A DNA stretch of 9,338 nucleotides from an uncultured Selenomonadales bacterium (GCA_937916025.1 CALGGX010000545.1:1-9338), one strand, 5' to 3'; numbered from the stretch's first letter, positions 1-6,250 are shown. The notes: generated by a model from the sequence alone, not told the origin. Translations and numbers: made by a program.

Positions 1-224
1 GGCTGTTCGGTTCGTATGCGCGCGGGGATGCGGACGAGAAGTCGGACGTCGATCTTTGCTTCGAGGGCGGCGAGTTGCATTACGAGTGGGGCATCAGCGA
101 CTTTGAGAGGTCGGTTGAAGAAGTATTGAAGATGCCGTTCGATTTGGTTGAACGCGAAGGTCTCAGCAAGCGATTCTTGCGATTCATGAAAGAAGATGAG
201 GTATTGATTTATGAGAGGAAGTAA
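1..224 (+). CDS. mntA: MntA-type nucleotidyltransferase antitoxin, 5'-truncated by the window edge
   Basis: The reading frame is open from base 3 (first full codon CTG) to the TAA at 222-224, giving about 73 residues that begin LFGSYARGDADEKSDVDL. This is the minimal nucleotidyltransferase signature GS-x10-DxD, in which the two Asp residues bind Mg-ATP; a third Asp lies in MPFDLVERE. In characterised MntA/HepT pairs this protein adenylylates a Tyr of the HEPN toxin and so silences it. The neighbouring HEPN gene starts inside this gene (14-base overlap), the expected translational coupling. Compared with the second copy at 641-934, roughly the first 23 and last 28 visible residues are almost identical, while the middle (GELHYEWGISDFERSVEEVL) differs strongly. 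The missing N-terminus should be about 25 residues by comparison with that copy. Confidence 0.88.
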   Translation, partial: LFGSYARGDADEKSDVDLCFEGGELHYEWGISDFERSVEEVLKMPFDLVEREGLSKRFLRFMKEDEVLIYERK

Positions 225-666
225 GCTGATTATCAATGTAATGTATCGTATCGTTATTTATTGCGAACGGATTACTCAAGTAATTCAAAAAGTCGAAAAT
301 GATTACAACAAGTTTATCGAAAAGGATAATCGCATGTTGCGTGATGTGAGCGCATTTTATATTCTGCAAATCGGAGAGCTTGTCAACAAACTGCCGCTCG
401 AGTTTAAAAAAGAGCATTCGGATATTCCATGGCGCAAGATTGTCGATATACGCAATCGAATGGCGCATGGTTATGACAGAGTAAAACCGGAAACGCTGTG
501 GTCGATCATGATGGAGAAAATTGCGGCGGTTAATATGGAATGTCGTCGAATTTTGTTTGAGCTCGATCCGACGGCGGAGGCGGATTTGCGCGAGGAGCTC
601 GGCGAAACGTTTGACGCCGAATTGAATTTGGGAGGTGACAATGATGCTGACGATAGAAGAGATTAA
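211..666 (+). CDS. hepT: HepT-like HEPN toxin (first copy)
   Basis: This 151-residue, mostly helical protein carries the HEPN signature R-x4-H-x-Y as R81, H86, Y88 (RNRMAHGY). In the HepT family Arg and His form the RNase site, and the Tyr is the residue adenylylated by MntA. The start ATG at 211 lies inside the preceding mntA, with a TGAGG-type ribosome site about nine bases upstream. The C-terminal tail (FELDPTAEADLREELGE, about 116-132) is acidic and shared exactly with the second HEPN copy. Unlike that copy, this frame continues through the ribosome binding site of the next mntA and ends 26 bases inside it, giving an extra acidic tail (GGDNDADDRRD). Whether that tail matters is unknown. 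The RNA target cannot be read from sequence. Confidence 0.85.
   Translation: MRGSKLIINVMYRIVIYCERITQVIQKVENDYNKFIEKDNRMLRDVSAFYILQIGELVNKLPLEFKKEHSDIPWRKIVDIRNRMAHGYDRVKPETLWSIMMEKIAAVNMECRRILFELDPTAEADLREELGETFDAELNLGGDNDADDRRD
556..609 (+). repeat. 54-base perfect repeat in the hepT tail, copy 1 (copy 2 at 1269-1322)
   Basis: Bases 556-609 and 1269-1322 are identical. Each encodes the acidic tail from FELDPTAEADLR to the end of GET. Synonymous positions are also unchanged although the flanking hepT cores differ greatly, which points to recent recombination or gene conversion. Confidence 0.9.
630..635 (+). promoter_or_regulatory. Ribosome binding site of the second mntA
   Basis: GGGAGG lies five bases before ATG 641 and eight before ATG 644. 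A longer frame could begin at GTG 635, but that codon overlaps this site, so an ATG start at 641 (or 644) is preferred. The site itself is inside the coding sequence of the first hepT. Confidence 0.7.
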
Positions 667-934
667 GGCGCGTGTGACGCCGATATGCGAGAAGTACAAG
701 ATTGATCGGATGTGGCTGTTCGGTTCGTATGCGCGTGGGGAAGCGGACGAGAAGTCGGATGTCGATCTTTGCATAGAGGGCGGCGAATTTGATGATGAAT
801 GGGGATTGGGCGGCATCTCATGCGCGCTTGAAGACAGTCTGCAAATGCCGTTCGATCTTGTCGAGCGTGAAGGTCTCAGTAAGCGATTTTTGCGATTCAT
901 GAAAAAAGATGAGGTATTAATTTATGAGAAATAA
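641..934 (+). CDS. mntA: MntA-type nucleotidyltransferase antitoxin (second copy)
   Basis: This complete 97-residue minimal nucleotidyltransferase shows GS at 28-29, the DxD pair at D40 and D42 (exact GS-x10-DxD spacing) and a third Asp at about 72 (MPFDLVERE). The length is typical for MNT-domain antitoxins. Its family adenylylates the conserved Tyr of the HEPN partner using ATP. It overlaps hepT on both sides: 26 bases with the upstream copy and 11 bases with the downstream one, so all members are probably translated as one coupled message. The ends match the partial copy at 1-224 closely, but residues about 49-67 are divergent, which may set partner specificity (inference). ATG 644 is an equally possible start. 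Confidence 0.88.
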   Translation: MMLTIEEIKARVTPICEKYKIDRMWLFGSYARGEADEKSDVDLCIEGGEFDDEWGLGGISCALEDSLQMPFDLVEREGLSKRFLRFMKKDEVLIYEK

Positions 935-1358
935 AGTCGGCGATACGGCGCGCCTGTATGAGATTGTAATGTACTGTGAACGCATCGCCAAGGCGGTCAT
1001 TGCTTTTGAAGGTCGTTACGATAAGTTTATCGATAATGATCACGAACGCGACTGTGATGCGTGTGCATTTTACATCGGGCAAATCGGAAAGTTTGTCAAC
1101 AAACTGTCGAAAGAATTTCGAGCGGAACATTCGGAAGTCGACTGGCGTGAAATTGTCAGTCTTCGCAACAGTATTGTGCACGCTTACAAGTCGGTGCGCA
1201 AAAACAGAATTTGGAACGTCATGCGCAATAAAATTCCATTGCTGAACACGACGTGTCGTCGGCTTTTATTTGAGCTCGATCCGACGGCGGAGGCGGATTT
1301 GCGCGAGGAGCTCGGCGAAACGATTGACGCCGGTGATCAAACAAATCCGGAAACGTGA
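924..1358 (+). CDS. hepT: HepT-like HEPN toxin (second copy)
   Basis: This 144-residue HEPN protein has R81, H86 and Y88 (RNSIVHAY) at the same residue numbers as in the first copy, so the RNase and modification sites look intact. The core is only about half identical to the first copy by eye (for example YDKFIDNDHERDCDACAFY against YNKFIEKDNRMLRDVSAFY), yet the tail FELDPTAEADLREELGE is identical at both protein and DNA level. The ATG at 924 overlaps the end of mntA by 11 bases. The frame ends at TGA 1356-1358 after a short unique tail (GDQTNPET). No further MNT gene follows, so this is the downstream end of the array. Confidence 0.86.
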   Translation: MRNKVGDTARLYEIVMYCERIAKAVIAFEGRYDKFIDNDHERDCDACAFYIGQIGKFVNKLSKEFRAEHSEVDWREIVSLRNSIVHAYKSVRKNRIWNVMRNKIPLLNTTCRRLLFELDPTAEADLREELGETIDAGDQTNPET

Positions 1359-1405
1359 AGCAACTCCGAGCTCGGCTCGAGCTTCATGCATTATCTGCTC
1401 GACTG

Positions 1406-1414
1406 TGATATAAT
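1406..1414 (+). promoter_or_regulatory. Extended -10 promoter of serA
   Basis: TGATATAAT (1406-1414) is a perfect TGn-TATAAT extended -10 element, 40 bases before the serA start codon. No good -35 hexamer is seen at the right distance (ATGCAT at 1386-1391), which an extended -10 can tolerate. The eight bases CTCGACTG just upstream (1398-1405) recur at the Tm-1 operon promoter (4967-4974). Confidence 0.7.
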
Positions 1415-1440
1415 ATCGCGGTGTTTGAACTACCGAATTT

Positions 1441-1447
1441 GGGAGGG
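1441..1447 (+). promoter_or_regulatory. Ribosome binding site fixing the serA start
   Basis: GGGAGGG ends seven bases before ATG 1454. The open frame extends up to GTG 1421, but that longer start would place this site inside the gene, so ATG 1454 is chosen. Confidence 0.8.
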
Positions 1448-1453
1448 CATTTC

Positions 1454-3040
1454 ATGAAAAAAATTTTGGCCGTCGACGGCATTTCGGCGAAAGGGATCGA
1501 GATGCTCCGCGCGGAGTTTGAAGTCGATGTTCGAGACAAGATCAGCCATGAAGAATTGCTCGAGATCATTCCGAGCTACGACGCATTGATGGTGCGTTCG
1601 GCATCGAAGATCACTTCCGACGTGATCGAGCGCGCGACGAATTTAAAGATCATCGGACGCGCGGGAGTCGGCGTCGACAACATCGATCTGAATGCGGCAA
1701 CCGCGCGCGGGATCATCGTGATCAATTCGCCGGGCGGCAACACGATTGCGGCGACCGAACACACGCTGGCAATGATGCTGTCGATGGCGCGAAACATTCC
1801 GCTTGCAAACGAGACGACGCATCGCGGCGAATGGAATCGCAAACAATACGTCGGCGTTGAGTTGAAAGGCAAGACGCTCGGCGTGGTCGGAATGGGCAGG
1901 ATCGGCGCGGGAGTTGCAAAGCGCGCGCTGGCGTTCGGAATGAAAGTGATCGGCTATGATCCGTACTTGAGCGAGGAGCGCGCGGACGAGCTCGGCGTCA
2001 AAGTCGGCACTTTCGACGAGCTGATCGAGACTTCGGATTTCATCACCGTGCACATGCCATTGACGCCCGACACGAAAAACATGATCGCACTCGAGCAGAT
2101 GAAGCGCATGAAAAACGGCGTGCGGCTGATCAATTGCGCGCGCGGCGGCATCATCAATGAAGTTGATCTCGCGACGGCGATCAAAGAAGGCATCGTGGCG
2201 GGCGCGGCAATCGGCGTGTTTGAAGGCGAACCGATTGCGAAGGATCATCCGCTGCTCGGACTGAAAAACGTCGTGTTGACGCCGCATCTCGGCGCATCGA
2301 CCGTCGAAGCGCAGATCGGAGTTTCGCTCGACGTGGCGGAAGGCATTCGCGCGGCACTGCATGGCGAGCCGGTTTCGACAGCCGTCAACATGGCACCGGT
2401 ATCGCCGCAAGTCATGCGCGTCATCTCGCCGTACCTTAATCTCGCGGAACGGCTCGGCGGCACGATCTGCTCGCTCGCCGACGGCGCAATCAATAAGATC
2501 GAAGTGACTTACAGCGGCGAGATCACCGAAGTCAACACCGGACTTTTGACGACGGCAATTGTCAAGGGCTTGCTGAATCCCGTGCTCGAGAAGGAAGTCA
2601 ACTACGTCAACGCGCCGATGTTTGCCAAAGAGCGCGGCATCAAAATTGTCGAAGTCAAGCGCAAGGAGAGTACGGATTTTTCAAATCTGATCACGGTGAC
2701 GGCGCACTCGAAAGGCAAAACGTGCACGGTCAAAGGCACGCTGTTCGGCAATGAAGGGCGGATTGTCGAGATTAACAACTTCCGCGTCGATGTCGATCCG
2801 CACGCGCGGCTTCTGATCTGCCCGCACATCAATCGCCCGGGCGTCATCGGCAAGATCGGCACGCTGATGGGCGCGCGCGGCATCAATATCTCGGGCATGC
2901 AGGTCGGCAAGACGGAGATCGAAGGCACGAGTTTGATGGTGTTGACGATCGACAACGACATTCCGATCGAAGTTCTGAACGAAGTAAAGGCGTTTGATGT
3001 GATCTTCGACGCGAAGGTTGTCAATTTCTACGCGGTGTGA
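1454..3040 (+). CDS. serA: D-3-phosphoglycerate dehydrogenase, long ACT-containing form
   Basis: This 528-residue cytoplasmic enzyme oxidises 3-phosphoglycerate to 3-phosphohydroxypyruvate with NAD+, the first committed step of serine synthesis. The length fits the long (Bacillus/Mycobacterium-like) SerA form. Visible parts are the substrate-binding N-terminus; a Rossmann domain with GVVGMGRIG (143-151); the catalytic triad expected for D-2-hydroxyacid dehydrogenases as R230 (NCARGG), E259 (GEP) and H278 (TPHLGAST); an intervening domain at about 320-440 (the ASB region in this family); and a C-terminal ACT domain at about 451-524 with NRPGVIG (460-466), usually the serine-feedback site. One oddity is that residue 254 is Gly, in AIGVFEGEP, where the family nearly always has Asp (the DVF motif). 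It has its own extended -10 promoter. No terminator is seen before comEA, so read-through is possible. Confidence 0.95.
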   Translation: MKKILAVDGISAKGIEMLRAEFEVDVRDKISHEELLEIIPSYDALMVRSASKITSDVIERATNLKIIGRAGVGVDNIDLNAATARGIIVINSPGGNTIAATEHTLAMMLSMARNIPLANETTHRGEWNRKQYVGVELKGKTLGVVGMGRIGAGVAKRALAFGMKVIGYDPYLSEERADELGVKVGTFDELIETSDFITVHMPLTPDTKNMIALEQMKRMKNGVRLINCARGGIINEVDLATAIKEGIVAGAAIGVFEGEPIAKDHPLLGLKNVVLTPHLGASTVEAQIGVSLDVAEGIRAALHGEPVSTAVNMAPVSPQVMRVISPYLNLAERLGGTICSLADGAINKIEVTYSGEITEVNTGLLTTAIVKGLLNPVLEKEVNYVNAPMFAKERGIKIVEVKRKESTDFSNLITVTAHSKGKTCTVKGTLFGNEGRIVEINNFRVDVDPHARLLICPHINRPGVIGKIGTLMGARGINISGMQVGKTEIEGTSLMVLTIDNDIPIEVLNEVKAFDVIFDAKVVNFYAV

Positions 3041-3045
3041 AAAGC

Positions 3046-3073
3046 AATGCGTAATGCGTAATGCGTAATGCGT
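3046..3073 (+). repeat. Heptanucleotide tandem repeat (AATGCGT, four copies)
   Basis: Four perfect AATGCGT units at 3046-3052, 3053-3059, 3060-3066 and 3067-3073 are followed by a broken AAT. They fill much of the 81-base gap between serA and comEA. On the other strand the unit reads ACGCATT and yields the low-complexity peptide YALRITHYAL, a spurious translation familiar from such repeats. No promoter or terminator is recognisable in this gap. Confidence 0.9.
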
Positions 3074-3121
3074 AATTAGAAGGTTTGATTTGCAATAAAA
3101 AAATACGGGAGCGATTTATCC

Positions 3122-3721
3122 ATGCCGATGTTTGGAAAGCAGATGCTGGTCGTGTTGGTGATTGCGCTCGGAGCGATTGTAGGTACGATGTACGGCTTGC
3201 AAGATCGCGGCGAAGTCGTGAAGCTCGATGATTCGGCACCGACGAAGGCAGTGAATATCGAGCCGCGCGAGGAAAAGTCGTCTGCAAAAATCTACGTGTA
3301 CGTGACGGGCGCGGTGAACAATCCGGGCATGGCAGAATTGACGGGCGCGGATTTGCATGCTTCGGATGCGGTGAATGCTTGCGGCGGTTTGCTTCCGACG
3401 GCGGACGTCGACAACTTCAACATGGCGGAGTCGATTGTTGATGGGCAACATCTTCGCGTGCCGGAAAAGCGCATTGAAAGGTCGATTGCGCCGAGTTCGG
3501 AAAAATCGAGTGACGGCACATCGTCGGACGGCATGGTGAACATCAACACGGCGGATATCGAGGAGCTCGACACATTACCGGGCATCGGCAAATCGACCGC
3601 GCAGAAGATTGTCGATTATCGCGAGATCAACGGCGCATTTCAATCGATCGAAGACTTGCAGAATGTCTCGGGAATCGGCGCGAAGAAATTCGAGAAGCTC
3701 AAGGATAGGATCAAAACTTGA
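3122..3721 (+). CDS. comEA: ComEA competence DNA receptor
   Basis: This 199-residue membrane-anchored protein binds double-stranded DNA outside the inner membrane during natural transformation and hands it to the ComEC channel. A single hydrophobic segment at about 8-25 (MLVVLVIALGAIVGTMYG) with no signal-peptidase site suggests an N-terminal anchor. An SLBB domain follows (about 57-113, from IYVYVTGAVNNPG to LRVPEK), then a Ser/Gly-rich linker (about 121-137), then two helix-hairpin-helix motifs with LPGIGKSTA (152-160) and VSGIGAKKF (182-190), the DNA-binding part. This is the usual order for Firmicutes ComEA. ATG 3122 has a GGGAG about ten bases upstream. comEC, a common downstream neighbour, is absent; the next gene starts one base after the stop. 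Confidence 0.92.
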   Translation: MPMFGKQMLVVLVIALGAIVGTMYGLQDRGEVVKLDDSAPTKAVNIEPREEKSSAKIYVYVTGAVNNPGMAELTGADLHASDAVNACGGLLPTADVDNFNMAESIVDGQHLRVPEKRIERSIAPSSEKSSDGTSSDGMVNINTADIEELDTLPGIGKSTAQKIVDYREINGAFQSIEDLQNVSGIGAKKFEKLKDRIKT

Positions 3722-3722
3722 T

Positions 3723-4874
3723 ATGGAAAGAGAACAGATTAATTCGCGTCTCCGCGCGAAACTCAAGAGCAAGGGACACATCCTCGGCGCGGCAGTGGGA
3801 TCGGGCTTGACGGCAAAATTCGCCGAACTCGGCGGTGCCGATCTGTTGCTCGCATTGAGTGCCGGACGATATCGCATAATGGGGCGCAGCTCGCTCGGCA
3901 GTTATTTCTGCTACGGCAACAATAACGAACAGGTTATGACGCTCGGATGCCGCGAAATTTTTCCGATCGTCCGAGACGTGCCGTTACTATTTGGTTTGAT
4001 GGCGGGCGATCCGTTCATCAATCTTTACGATTACATCAATGATATCAAACGCAACGGCTTCTCGGGCATCGTCAATTTCCCGACAGTCAGTCTGATCGAC
4101 GGCAATTTTCGAGCGGCAATCGAGGCGGAAGGCAATACGTTTGATCGCGAGATTGCGGCAATAAAAATGGCGCGGCATTTCGAGTTGTTTGCGATGGCAT
4201 TCGTCACCGATGTCGACGAGGCTAATCAAATGCTCGACGCCGGAGCCGATGAGATTTGCGTTCATCTCGGCTTGACGAAGGGCGGCTTTCTCGGCGCGAA
4301 AACTTACATCACACTCGACGAGGCGCGGCGGTTGGTCGAAAAAATCTTCCGAGTTTGTCGCGCGCGACGTCCGAACGTGTTTCGCATGATTTATGCCGGT
4401 GCCGTCAACAGTCCGATCGATATGAATTACCTGTATCGAGTTGCCGATTGCCAAGGATATATCGGCGGCTCGACTTTCGATCGCATTCCGATGGAAAAAT
4501 CGATTCTCGATGCCGTCACAAAATTCAAGAACGGCGAGGCGGACATCGATGCGGAAGATTTTGATGCGATCGAGTTCATCAAGCAATTCATCAACGATCA
4601 TTACGCCGAGCCGATCGAATTGCGCGAGTTGGCAAAGCTCGTGCGCCTCTCGCAGTCATACTTGAGCACGTTGTTCAAGCGCGAAGTCGGCATCAATTTC
4701 AGCGATTATCTGTTGCGTTACCGATTGGAGCGGGCGAAGGAATTGTTGCGCCGGAACAAACACAGTTGCCGCGAGGCAGCGTCGATGGTCGGCTATGACG
4801 ATTACGCACAGTTCTCGAAAATTTTCAAGAAGCACGTCGGACTCTCGCCGAAAGAATTTCAATCGAAGAAATGA
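3723..4874 (+). CDS. TIM-barrel (PEP hydrolase-like) sensor fused to an AraC-type DNA-binding domain
   Basis: This 383-residue protein is a fusion. Residues about 1-270 match the phosphoenolpyruvate-hydrolase-like TIM-barrel family and align along their length with the stand-alone protein at 6251-7081 (shared [62 protein letters not shown]). Residues about 283-383 are an AraC/XylS double helix-turn-helix: first helix pair around 299-321, second around 347-370, ending in the typical GLSPKEF. Its likely role is a ligand-responsive transcription factor, with the barrel as sensor. The barrel lacks the CHGGPI motif of the stand-alone copy (AGAVNSPI here), consistent with binding rather than catalysis (inference). 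ATG 3723 is one base after the comEA stop; the open frame runs further upstream but inside comEA. A terminator follows immediately. The candidate target is the repeat at 4924-4971. Confidence 0.85.
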   Translation: MEREQINSRLRAKLKSKGHILGAAVGSGLTAKFAELGGADLLLALSAGRYRIMGRSSLGSYFCYGNNNEQVMTLGCREIFPIVRDVPLLFGLMAGDPFINLYDYINDIKRNGFSGIVNFPTVSLIDGNFRAAIEAEGNTFDREIAAIKMARHFELFAMAFVTDVDEANQMLDAGADEICVHLGLTKGGFLGAKTYITLDEARRLVEKIFRVCRARRPNVFRMIYAGAVNSPIDMNYLYRVADCQGYIGGSTFDRIPMEKSILDAVTKFKNGEADIDAEDFDAIEFIKQFINDHYAEPIELRELAKLVRLSQSYLSTLFKREVGINFSDYLLRYRLERAKELLRRNKHSCREAASMVGYDDYAQFSKIFKKHVGLSPKEFQSKK

Positions 4875-4875
4875 G

Positions 4876-4918
4876 TTGTGTTCAAACGCTCCTCGCGGAG
4901 CCGAACACAATTTTTTTT
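4876..4918 (+). terminator. Rho-independent terminator after the regulator gene
   Basis: TTGTGTTC (4876-4883) pairs perfectly with GAACACAA (4903-4910), and an inner GCTCC/GGAGC stem closes on a TCGC loop. Eight T residues follow (4911-4918). It begins two bases after the regulator stop and separates comEA-regulator transcription from the Tm-1 operon. Confidence 0.93.
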
Positions 4919-4923
4919 GCCTT

Positions 4924-4971
4924 GACAATCGCATCGATGTTGCTTAAACACATTGTCGACAATCGCCTCGA
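4924..4971 (+). promoter_or_regulatory. Candidate operator: 14-base direct repeat at the Tm-1 operon promoter
   Basis: GACAATCGCATCGA (4924-4937) and GACAATCGCCTCGA (4958-4971) match at 13 of 14 bases, 34 bases apart. The downstream copy lies in the promoter spacer. It overlaps the perfect 12-base palindrome ATTGTCGACAAT (4952-4963). AraC-family proteins usually bind direct repeats next to the -35 region, and such a protein is encoded just upstream. The assignment is inference. Confidence 0.55.
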
Positions 4972-4981
4972 CTGATATAAT
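4953..4981 (+). promoter_or_regulatory. Promoter of the Tm-1/TIM-barrel operon
   Basis: A perfect -10 TATAAT (4976-4981) is preceded by TGA, making an extended -10. TTGTCG (4953-4958) is a weak -35 (four of six) at 17-base spacing. The consensus TTGACA at 4922-4927 is too far from this -10 to serve it. Initiation near 4988 would give a leader of about 25 bases. A weak -35 with a repeat beside it fits activator control. Confidence 0.75.
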
Positions 4982-5000
4982 TCAACCAACAAATCGAAAG

Positions 5001-5006
5001 AAGGTG
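5001..5006 (+). promoter_or_regulatory. Ribosome binding site supporting a TTG start
   Basis: AAGGTG lies six bases before TTG 5013. The alternative in-frame GTG at 5004 sits inside the site and lacks its own. The family N-terminus ([13 protein letters not shown]) also begins directly after the TTG. Confidence 0.75.
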
Positions 5007-5012
5007 AGCACA

Positions 5013-6233
5013 TTGAAAACAATCGCAATCGCCGGAACATTCGACACGAAGGGGCGCGAGTTCGCATACGTCAAACGACTGGTCGAGGAGCTCGGCATCA
5101 AGCCGTTCATGATCCATACCGGAGTGTTTGAACCGACATTCGAGGTCGACGTGAGCAATGAAGAAATTGCGGCGGCGGTCGGGCAGGACATCAAAGCGAT
5201 CGTCGCTCGCAAAGATCGCGCGCTCGCAACCGAAACTCTGTCGAAAGGCATGGAAAAACTCGTGCCGGAATTCTATCGGCAAGGCAAATTCGACGGCATC
5301 ATCTCATTCGGCGGCTCGGGCGGAACGTCGCTGGTAACTCCCGCCATGCGCGCACTCCCGATCGGCGTGCCGAAAGTCATGGTCTCGACAATGGCGTCGG
5401 GCAACGTCTCGCAATACGTCGGTACGAGCGATATCGTGATGATGCCTTCGATCGTCGACGTCGCGGGGCTCAACAAAGTCTCGAAGTTGATCTTCAGCAA
5501 TGCGGTTTTGGCAATCGCGGGCATGGTTGAGGGGCGCGCTCGATTGAAGGCAGATACTGCTGAGAGCAAGCCGTTGATCGCGGCGTCGATGTTCGGTGTG
5601 ACGACTCCGTGCGTCGATGCGGCTAAGGATTATCTCGAGCGCAACGGCTATGAAGTGCTGGTATTTCATGCGACCGGCACGGGCGGGCGGACGATGGACG
5701 CGCTGATCAATGAAGGCTTCTTCGTCGGCGTGCTCGATCTCACCACGACCGAGTGGGCTGATCAAGTCGTGGGCGGCGTTCTCGCGGCGGGAGAAGCGCG
5801 TTGCGAGGCGGCTGTCAATAAAAAAATTCCGCAAGTCGTTTCTGTCGGCGCATGCGATATGGTCAATTTCGGACCGATCGAAACCGTGCCGAAGCAATTC
5901 TCCGCGCGGAATCTCTACAAACACAACCCGACAGTTACATTGATGCGCACGACCGTCGACGAGAACAAACAAATCGGAGCGAAACTCGCCTCGAAATGGA
6001 ACGAGGCGCAAGTGCCGATGGCGGTTTTACTTCCGAAACGCGGCGTATCGATGATCGATGCGGAAGGGCAACCGTTCAACGGCGTCGAGGAGCGCAAAAC
6101 TCTCTTCGAGACGATCGAGAGCGGCATCGACAATCCGAACGTCGAGATAATCGAGCTCGACAACAACATCAACGATCGGGCATTCGCCGAAACGGCGGCG
6201 CGCAAACTGATCGAACTCATCGAAAAGAAATAA
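5013..6233 (+). CDS. Tm-1-like (UPF0261) protein
   Basis: This 406-residue soluble protein belongs to the Tm-1-like/UPF0261 family, recognised by GTFDTKG (8-14), FGGSGGT (99-105), [19 protein letters not shown] (137-155) and HATGTGG (219-225). The glycine-rich loops suggest nucleotide or phosphate binding; family members are often annotated as ATP-binding, but the bacterial reaction is unknown. In tomato the homologous N-terminal half of Tm-1 binds tobamovirus replication protein and blocks viral RNA replication. In plants it is fused to a TIM-barrel domain; here that domain is the next gene, 17 bases downstream. The length matches the plant N-terminal domain (about 430). Start is TTG with AAGGTG upstream. 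It is the first gene of a two-gene operon with its own extended -10 promoter and a candidate AraC-type operator. Confidence 0.9.
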   Translation: MKTIAIAGTFDTKGREFAYVKRLVEELGIKPFMIHTGVFEPTFEVDVSNEEIAAAVGQDIKAIVARKDRALATETLSKGMEKLVPEFYRQGKFDGIISFGGSGGTSLVTPAMRALPIGVPKVMVSTMASGNVSQYVGTSDIVMMPSIVDVAGLNKVSKLIFSNAVLAIAGMVEGRARLKADTAESKPLIAASMFGVTTPCVDAAKDYLERNGYEVLVFHATGTGGRTMDALINEGFFVGVLDLTTTEWADQVVGGVLAAGEARCEAAVNKKIPQVVSVGACDMVNFGPIETVPKQFSARNLYKHNPTVTLMRTTVDENKQIGAKLASKWNEAQVPMAVLLPKRGVSMIDAEGQPFNGVEERKTLFETIESGIDNPNVEIIELDNNINDRAFAETAARKLIELIEKK

Positions 6234-6250
6234 ATCGGAGGCTGATCACA

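Larger units (their letters stand above)
1..1335 (+). repeat. Tandem duplication of an mntA-hepT unit, period 713 bases
   Basis: Base 1 aligns with base 714, and the hepT starts at 211 and 924 are also exactly 713 apart. Similarity is a mosaic: the nucleotidyltransferase signature region, the mntA 3' end and the hepT 3' tail are nearly identical, while the middles of both genes have diverged. The array enters the window already in progress, so more units may lie upstream. Confidence 0.85.

Noticed and set aside
184..900. Minus-strand open frame of 238 codons across the first hepT and mntA
   Set aside because: The plus strand carries HEPN and nucleotidyltransferase motifs with intact catalytic residues; the minus frame shows no domain and spans both genes.
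1357..1385. Possible hairpin after the second hepT (GAAGC...GCTTC with inner CGAG/CTCG)
   Set aside because: The stem is interrupted by an unequal internal loop and no T tract follows; it is not a convincing terminator, although it sits at a plausible place.
1643..2410. Long open frame on the minus strand within serA (255 codons)
   Set aside because: It is antisense to an intact serA, Arg/His/Ala-rich with no recognisable domain, and is explained by the codon bias of the real gene.
4922..4950. Consensus TTGACA at 4922-4927 as a -35 box
   Set aside because: It is 48 bases from the perfect -10 at 4976, and the hexamer at the right distance (TAAACA, 4945-4950) matches the -10 consensus poorly. 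It overlaps the first operator-like repeat instead.
593..5095. Recurrent GAGGAGCTCGGC-like words in several genes
   Set aside because: They encode Glu-Glu-Leu-Gly or similar in frame each time and reflect codon preference, not a dispersed signal.
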